NCBI RefSeq assembly: GCF_042850985.1
Contig: NZ_AP031415.1
Location: 2,232,001 to 2,296,000 of the forward strand
DNA: 64,000 bases
Direction: 5' to 3'
DNA from: Allocoprobacillus sp002160865
Lineage (GTDB): Bacteria > Bacillota_I > Bacilli_A > Erysipelotrichales > Coprobacillaceae
Shown here: positions 58,724 through 64,000 of the stretch, in pieces
How the letters are laid out: every line of letters starts with the position of its first letter
How positions within the stretch are numbered: the stretch's first letter is position 1
The notes under the pieces: model-generated
The model's input: the letters and a program-made list of their open reading frames with translations, nothing else
Database searches by the model: none
What the model was told of the DNA's origin: nothing
Program-made: the position numbers and the translations under genes

Positions 58724-59615
58724 ATCTATTCACTGAAGATGCAATTTTATGATATGTCCAGCGTTTACCTCTAATGGCGATAGATAATGCCATAATATTT
58801 TCAGGTAAAGCAATACCACACCATCCAGCATCACCAATATGTTGAATATCAATACCACAACGTTTATTCACTAATGCGATTTCTCTAATTGTTCCTTCAT
58901 CACTACCTTCTTGTGAAGTTCCAATAGAACTTAATGATAAAGCCCCTTTAGATTTAATTAATTTACAAGCATCTCTGACTTCTTCTTCTGATAAACCAGG
59001 CACTGTATAAACAGCAGGCATTAAGATAATATCAGCACCCGCATCAATAAATCTTTCAATGCTATCTAAATCAACTAAGGCTTCATCAATTCCACTTGAA
59101 TGCATTTTACCAGCAATAATCATTCCACCAAAATATTCTTTTGCAAGTTTAATCGCATTTTCAATAGAAGCATTACTTACACCTGTTCCAGGATTTCCTG
59201 TTAAGCAGATAAAATCAAATCCCAATTCTTTTGCTTTCATAAATGTTTCTTTTGTCGCATGACGACCATGAGAAATCTCTAATCTGTTTTCCATCATCTT
59301 TGCATTTTCATCAATAGGTTCCAAATTACATCCCACTGGTCTACCTACTAATTTCTTCAATAATTTCACTGGTTCATCTGTTTCAGGTAATCCATTGATA
59401 TGAGGATGATCACAATCAAAAACATTTAATAACACCATATCACTACCAAAAGAAACAGCTAATTCAGCATTTGTTAAATCACCAAGTAAAGGTGGACAAG
59501 CCACAACTGTTTCTGTCATAATTGTTCTTCCTTCACTTGCTAAAATAGATTGTTTCAATTCATCTTTGTTCATTGATAACATTTCACTTGTTGTACAATT
59601 TAATAATCTTTTCAT
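58722..59615 (-). CDS. Uncharacterised probable TIM-barrel protein (PEP-phosphonomutase-like)
   Basis: A 297-aa soluble protein whose exact function I do not know. Alternating beta-alpha segments (TVVACPPLLGDLTNAELAVS; GADIILMPAVYTVPGLSEEE; CGIDIQHIGDAGWCG) suggest a TIM barrel. Similar proteins, to my memory, occur next to PTS genes and are annotated as PEP-phosphonomutase-like or wrongly as haloacid dehalogenases. Conserved-looking acidic and His residues (NVFDCDHPHINGLPE; GKMHSSGIDE) may bind metal and a sugar phosphate. The ATG at 59615 has AGGAGG 9 nt upstream. It is a single-gene unit. Confidence 0.7.
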   Translation of the reverse strand: MKRLLNCTTSEMLSMNKDELKQSILASEGRTIMTETVVACPPLLGDLTNAELAVSFGSDMVLLNVFDCDHPHINGLPETDEPVKLLKKLVGRPVGCNLEPIDENAKMMENRLEISHGRHATKETFMKAKELGFDFICLTGNPGTGVSNASIENAIKLAKEYFGGMIIAGKMHSSGIDEALVDLDSIERFIDAGADIILMPAVYTVPGLSEEEVRDACKLIKSKGALSLSSIGTSQEGSDEGTIREIALVNKRCGIDIQHIGDAGWCGIALPENIMALSIAIRGKRWTYHKIASSVNR

Positions 59616-59670
59616 TTCCCGTATCCTCCTAAGCAACATTATATCGCTTTATTATAACGCTTTCAATAGA

Positions 59671-61485
59671 TTAATTTCTAAAGATTTTTTCAGGATTTAC
59701 ATTTTTCACCATAACACAAGACAATATGACAGAACACAAAAGTGACAAACCATAAATAATACCCAAAATAACTATCATCTCTAAATAATGAATTTGAATA
59801 ATCCAAGATAATATCAATACACCCACCAATGATATAAACATTTTAAAAATTTGATCCAGATTCAAAAGAACAATAAACTCATCAAACATCACACCATTAG
59901 CCTTTAATATAGTTAATTCTTTTTCACGTCTTTTCAGTGACCAGTAACACATATACATAAAAATCAAAGTAAACAAAACAATTGTAATATATTTTTCCAT
60001 TGTATACATACTCAATGTTTCATTTTTTGTATTGATTAATAATACAGTATCTTGAAATTGATCATTGATATTCACATTTTCACTATGATTTACGATATAA
60101 TCCTCTACTTGATACAAAGAATTAATATTTTCACAAAATATAACAGAAGCACTTTTTACTGGTTGAACCCCTGCCTGTAAAGCTAATGATTCCATATCTT
60201 CATAATTCATCAACATATAATCCAATGAACTATCATAAGCTACATTCAAACCTATTGCCATAATACCACTCACAGGTATTTCTTTATCAACCTTTATTTT
60301 ATTATTAAAAGTAAAATCTGAAAAATGATACTCATTTTGATCATGAATCATTGTATAAACACTATGATAAGAAGGATAAAGATGTCTATCTTCTTGAATT
60401 GTCTGAAATACTTTCCCTGTAAGCTGATTTTCGGGATATAAAGGATAAACAGGAATTTGTTGACCATCAACTTGAACTGATAAATTATAAAATGGATAAA
60501 CTTTTTTAACTCCATCATAATTTTGAATATTCTCCAGCAAATCTACAGATAATGGAGAAGCCTCATCATATGCACCTAATTTTTGTGAAACATCACTCGT
60601 TTCAATCATGATTTGAAAATCAGCTATACGTTGCATCTTTTGGTCAACACCAGCTTGTGCCTGATTCATTGATTTTTGAATCACTAATGTTCCTAAACTA
60701 CCAAATATCAAAACAACCACCATCATCATATTCATAAGTTTTTCATTTTGAAAATGAATTTTTAAATAATATAAAAGAAATGGCCATCTATGATGTTTTG
60801 ACTTGTGTATCAGTTGAATGGGATTATCTAGGCACTCTTTCTTTAAAACAATGCCTTGTTGATTCATCTCATAAATACAATCAGCATATTCTTCAGCCAC
60901 ATAACTATGACTAGCAACAATAATTGTACATTCTTCTGTATGCAATAAATCTTTTAATAATTGAAATATTTCTCTTTCATTCTTTTCATCTAAAGCACTT
61001 GTCGGTTCATCTAAAATGAGAATTTCTGGTTTTTTCAACAAAGCACAAGCAATAGCCAATCTTTGCTTTTCACCACCTGATAAAGTCATAATCTTTTGTT
61101 TCCAATGACAATAAAGATGGACCTTATGTAATAATTCTTGCATCTTCATTTCATCAAATTTTACAGAACTTAAATAACTGTAATATTTTAAACATTCCCC
61201 AACACTCATATTTTCAAGTAATCCATAATCTTGAAAAACATATCCAATAGAATATCTTCTCATACCTGCTTGTTGACGTTGATTAAGAGCTGTTAAATCT
61301 TGTTCATGATACATATAATGATACTTTTGATCCTTTGAAATCAAACCTAATTTATATAATAAAGTTGATTTTCCACTCCCACTCAATCCTTGAATAAACG
61401 TTAAATGATGTTCAGGAATCCATATACTTTGTTCTTTCACTTTCTTTGATTTATAACGAGAAGATAGATGTGTTAATTTAATCAT
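59671..61485 (-). CDS. ABC transporter ATPase-FtsX permease fusion (second subunit)
   Basis: A 604-aa protein with an N-terminal ATPase (Walker A FIQGLSGSGKSTLLYKLG; signature LSGGEKQRLAIACAL; Walker B ILILDEPTSALD) and a C-terminal MacB/FtsX-type permease. One membrane helix lies near residue 255 (MMMVVVLIFGSLGTLVIQKS), followed by an extracytoplasmic domain of about 230 residues and three more helices. It overlaps the upstream paralogue by 4 bp (ATGA). The pair probably forms a heterodimer, possibly for peptide export or antimicrobial-peptide resistance; the substrate is unknown. Confidence 0.85.
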   Translation of the reverse strand: MIKLTHLSSRYKSKKVKEQSIWIPEHHLTFIQGLSGSGKSTLLYKLGLISKDQKYHYMYHEQDLTALNQRQQAGMRRYSIGYVFQDYGLLENMSVGECLKYYSYLSSVKFDEMKMQELLHKVHLYCHWKQKIMTLSGGEKQRLAIACALLKKPEILILDEPTSALDEKNEREIFQLLKDLLHTEECTIIVASHSYVAEEYADCIYEMNQQGIVLKKECLDNPIQLIHKSKHHRWPFLLYYLKIHFQNEKLMNMMMVVVLIFGSLGTLVIQKSMNQAQAGVDQKMQRIADFQIMIETSDVSQKLGAYDEASPLSVDLLENIQNYDGVKKVYPFYNLSVQVDGQQIPVYPLYPENQLTGKVFQTIQEDRHLYPSYHSVYTMIHDQNEYHFSDFTFNNKIKVDKEIPVSGIMAIGLNVAYDSSLDYMLMNYEDMESLALQAGVQPVKSASVIFCENINSLYQVEDYIVNHSENVNINDQFQDTVLLINTKNETLSMYTMEKYITIVLFTLIFMYMCYWSLKRREKELTILKANGVMFDEFIVLLNLDQIFKMFISLVGVLILSWIIQIHYLEMIVILGIIYGLSLLCSVILSCVMVKNVNPEKIFRN

Positions 61486-63476
61486 TTTCTAATCCCCCTT
61501 AATATAAGCATAGGTATCCCTATTTCTATACATAAACTTAAAATAATACAGAATGCAAAGAATGATGGACGAACAATAAAGACTTCATTATACAATAAAG
61601 CAAAAAATACATATGCAATTATAAACATAAAAACAATAGATAAAATCATACAAATCAAACTCTCATACAAAAAATAAATTCCCAACATTTTTCTTGAACG
61701 TGAAACTGTTAATCCACGTCTTGTAAAGAAGTGAATAAAATCAACATAATCTTGTTTTTGATTATATTTGACTCCAAAGAATAACATTAAAACAACGAGC
61801 ATAATTAACCCTGAAATCATAAAAATACTTTCATTTAATTGTTTAACAATTTGAACTTTCGTATAAATTTCGTCATATGTAGATGAAACTTTAAAACCTA
61901 AAGCCTCTATATCTTCCTTAGCCTCATGAAAATCATAACCATCTTCTACTACAAACTGATAATAATTATAATAAAATGGTACGGCATCTTCTGGTATTGT
62001 CTTTGATAATTCTTTTTGATATTGTTCTATAACACTAAAAGGATAAAAAACATCAACATCTAAAATACCATTAATAGAAGACATAGAAAATGAATAAGGT
62101 GTTTCTATAATCCCTTTGATTTTCATCTTAACATTTACTGTCTTATAATAAATATCATCCATATCATTATCTATCATACGGTAAACAGGGACGTTGATAG
62201 GAATTTCTACTTCTGTCTTTTCATTAACTTCTTGACACATTCTTTCTAATTCATCTTTATGAGCAACAAAATCTTCTATAAATTGACCTGTCTTTAAAAA
62301 ATATAAAAAATCAGACGAGATATAAACACCTTCATCATTATTAATTTCTTTCACATCATTTATTTTATAATCATAATTCTCATTATATGATGCAACAGAA
62401 AAAGCACCGATACTTGTTTCTATTTTTGATTGGTTTTCTAAATGCCCGTTTTGATATATTCTTAGGATCATGTATTCATCATTTTCATTTAAGTTACTTT
62501 CCCAATTTTGATCAATAACAAATGGCCATATCTTTATATGTGACAGTTCTTTGACTGCGTCCAGTTCCTCACCAATAGAAGGTGGATCAGTATCCATTAG
62601 AGAATACTCATGATAAAATATACCCCCTTTATTCAAAGGATCCAACTGATCTGCATACTTTTGAATAACTGATTGACCATATAAAATAGAAAAACTACAT
62701 AATCCAATCGACAAAGAAACAAAAATAATCATAGTTATTTTTAATAACTTGCGATGTTCAAACATTTTATATAAATATTGTGTATAATGTTTAGAATTTG
62801 TTAAAATAGGCGGTTTCATCTCAATCGTTTGAGGACCACTGACTATACTTTGTGTTAATTGGCAATTTTCTATCTGATAAACAACATCAGCTTCTTTTTT
62901 CAATAATGCATCATGAGTAAAAATAATAACTGTATGTCCTTGATGAGCATAATCTTTAAGCAGTTTTACAATCAATTGCGTATGATGTTTATCTAAAGAT
63001 GCAGTCGGTTCATCAAAAACAAGTATTTCTGGTTGATGAATCAAAGCCAATAAAATACTCATTCTTATTTTTTCTCCCCCAGATAGTTGTTGAGGATAAA
63101 GAGAATATGTATGCTTGATTTCCAACTGCTCTGCTAGTTCATCAACATCATATCCATGAAATAATGACTGACATAATGCAATATGATCTTTCATTTTTAA
63201 ATCATTAATAAATGCAGGTATCTGATTCACAATCCCCATATGCGTTTGAACAAATTTCTGTTGTTGATTCTCATTCAGATAAGCAATATTTTCATCATTA
63301 TAATAATATTCATAAGTTCCAGTTCTTTGAAAAGTCAATAACTCATGCAGAGTAGATTTCCCACTTCCACTTTTTCCAACAACAACAGTCAATTCATTAT
63401 CTTTAGCACAAAAATAAGCATGATTATAAACAACATGATTATTATATTTTATACATATATGTTTCATCTCTAGCAT
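61482..63476 (-). CDS. ABC transporter ATPase-FtsX permease fusion (first subunit)
   Basis: A 664-aa protein of the same layout: Walker A VVVGKSGSGKSTLHELL, signature LSGGEKIRMSIL, Walker B ILVFDEPTASLDKHH, then a helix near residue 250, a large extracytoplasmic domain and three C-terminal helices. The start is taken as the ATG at 63476 with GGTGG near; the upstream part of the frame has no homology, and an ATG three codons in is an alternative. It lies 118 bp downstream of a sensor-kinase gene, a frequent arrangement for peptide-responsive transporters. Confidence 0.84.
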   Translation of the reverse strand: MLEMKHICIKYNNHVVYNHAYFCAKDNELTVVVGKSGSGKSTLHELLTFQRTGTYEYYYNDENIAYLNENQQQKFVQTHMGIVNQIPAFINDLKMKDHIALCQSLFHGYDVDELAEQLEIKHTYSLYPQQLSGGEKIRMSILLALIHQPEILVFDEPTASLDKHHTQLIVKLLKDYAHQGHTVIIFTHDALLKKEADVVYQIENCQLTQSIVSGPQTIEMKPPILTNSKHYTQYLYKMFEHRKLLKITMIIFVSLSIGLCSFSILYGQSVIQKYADQLDPLNKGGIFYHEYSLMDTDPPSIGEELDAVKELSHIKIWPFVIDQNWESNLNENDEYMILRIYQNGHLENQSKIETSIGAFSVASYNENYDYKINDVKEINNDEGVYISSDFLYFLKTGQFIEDFVAHKDELERMCQEVNEKTEVEIPINVPVYRMIDNDMDDIYYKTVNVKMKIKGIIETPYSFSMSSINGILDVDVFYPFSVIEQYQKELSKTIPEDAVPFYYNYYQFVVEDGYDFHEAKEDIEALGFKVSSTYDEIYTKVQIVKQLNESIFMISGLIMLVVLMLFFGVKYNQKQDYVDFIHFFTRRGLTVSRSRKMLGIYFLYESLICMILSIVFMFIIAYVFFALLYNEVFIVRPSFFAFCIILSLCIEIGIPMLILRGIRK

Positions 63477-63594
63477 AATACCACCGATCTTTCCTTTTAT
63501 CCAATATACCTTTCTTCTCATATTTACTATATTGAAAATCATTTTAAATTGAAATAAAACAATGATAAACCGTTATTTTTAAGGATAAATCGTA

Positions 63595-64000
63595 TTATTG
63601 TAGTAATAAAGAAAGTTGTATAATAAATAATTTATCATCATATTGAATGCTCATTTCACCATGATATTGATGAACAATTCTACGTATACTTTTTAATCCA
63701 TATCCATGATTTTGCTTATCTTTCTTTGTTTTCAGTGTCTGATCAAAAGAAAAATCTATATCATTAATCACTTGTATATGTAAAATAGGTTGCTCATAAA
63801 TAATATTTAGTCTTATCAAACCCTTTTTAGGACAGTTTTCTATCGCATTATCTAAAACATTGGACAACAAATCATTTAAAACATAATCTTGGATAGGCAA
63901 ACTTTGGGGGACATTTATCAAACATTCTACTTTAATATCTTTCATGTCTGCATTCATAATTTTATTATTGATGATTGCATTTATAAGTTCATTTTTCGTT
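63595..64000 (-). CDS. AgrC/ComD-type GHKL sensor histidine kinase, C-terminal part
   Basis: At least 135 residues of the ATP-binding domain; the frame stays open to the right edge, so the N-terminal membrane sensor and phospho-His are outside the window. N-box LLSNVLDNAIENCPKKGLIR and G-box HGYGLKSIRRIVHQYHGEMS fit the HATPase_c_5 (AgrC/NatK) group, which pairs with LytTR response regulators and often senses peptides. It precedes the two ABC fusions. Confidence 0.85.
   Translation of the reverse strand, partial: TKNELINAIINNKIMNADMKDIKVECLINVPQSLPIQDYVLNDLLSNVLDNAIENCPKKGLIRLNIIYEQPILHIQVINDIDFSFDQTLKTKKDKQNHGYGLKSIRRIVHQYHGEMSIQYDDKLFIIQLSLLLQ

Overview
The window looks like chromosomal DNA of a low-GC (visually about one third G+C), endospore-forming Firmicute, most likely an anaerobic gut member of the Erysipelotrichia/Coprobacillaceae group. 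The evidence is standard code with TGA stops, strong AGGAGG ribosome-binding sites, a Bacillus-like order of the rpoBC/ribosomal supercluster, spore genes (spoVT, yabP, yabQ, cwlJ, gerQ), fermentative enzymes (adhE, NfnAB-type bifurcating reductase), many PTS genes, and two Mollicutes/Erysipelotrichia-like residue signatures in RpoB and L11. The lineage is an inference; no 16S rRNA gene is present.

Nearly everything is on the minus strand, so transcription runs from high to low coordinates. Positions 1-15.6 kb hold the information-processing supercluster, read right to left: cysS-mrnC-rlmB-sigH-rpmG-secE-nusG, rplKA, rplJL, an rsmC-like methyltransferase, rpoB, rpoC, rpsL, rpsG (cut by the window edge). 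Promoters, an L10 leader with attenuator, a probable rplK leader and several terminators divide it. From 15.6 to 20 kb are a small lipoprotein and the glycogen operon glgCDA. At 20.0-20.8 kb a plus-strand pair, cwlJ-gerQ, encodes cortex-lytic germination functions behind a sigma-E-like promoter. From 20.8 to 28.5 kb are folC, ung, two tandem HAD phosphatases, an esterase, the sporulation/division cluster spoVT-rqcP-yabP-yabQ-divIC, a glycerophosphodiesterase and another HAD gene. From 28.5 to 36 kb are a regulated family II pyrophosphatase, a YheO-type regulator, and the Leloir operon galT-galM-galK opposite a LacI-family regulator with a candidate operator between them.

From 36 to 47 kb are nfnAB, a HAD gene, an unusual tandem-repeat intergenic region (39.08-39.40 kb), a NusG-domain-II protein, an orphan PTS IIB, a GH1 6-phospho-beta-glucosidase, adhE and pgk-tpiA. 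From 47 to 53.6 kb is a sugar-uptake block: glucose-type PTS IICBA, a BglG/GlcT-type antiterminator, and manXYZ-manO preceded by an RNA antiterminator/terminator leader. From 53.7 to 59.6 kb are eno, a complete IS3-family element inserted exactly at the stop codon of pckA, pckA, and an uncharacterised probable TIM-barrel protein. The last 4.4 kb hold two overlapping ABC-ATPase/FtsX fusion proteins and the C-terminal part of an AgrC-like sensor kinase that runs off the window.

The most interesting signal is at 39.08-39.40 kb. Two tandem copies of a roughly 100-nt predicted minus-strand small RNA each have a 5' hairpin, a stem with a C-rich loop and an intrinsic terminator. Each is preceded by 11-bp-period TTCACA-like direct repeats (four in one copy, two in the other) exactly 9 nt upstream of a -10 element. 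This looks like a pair of sibling small RNAs under a PhoB/PhoP (OmpR-family) response regulator.
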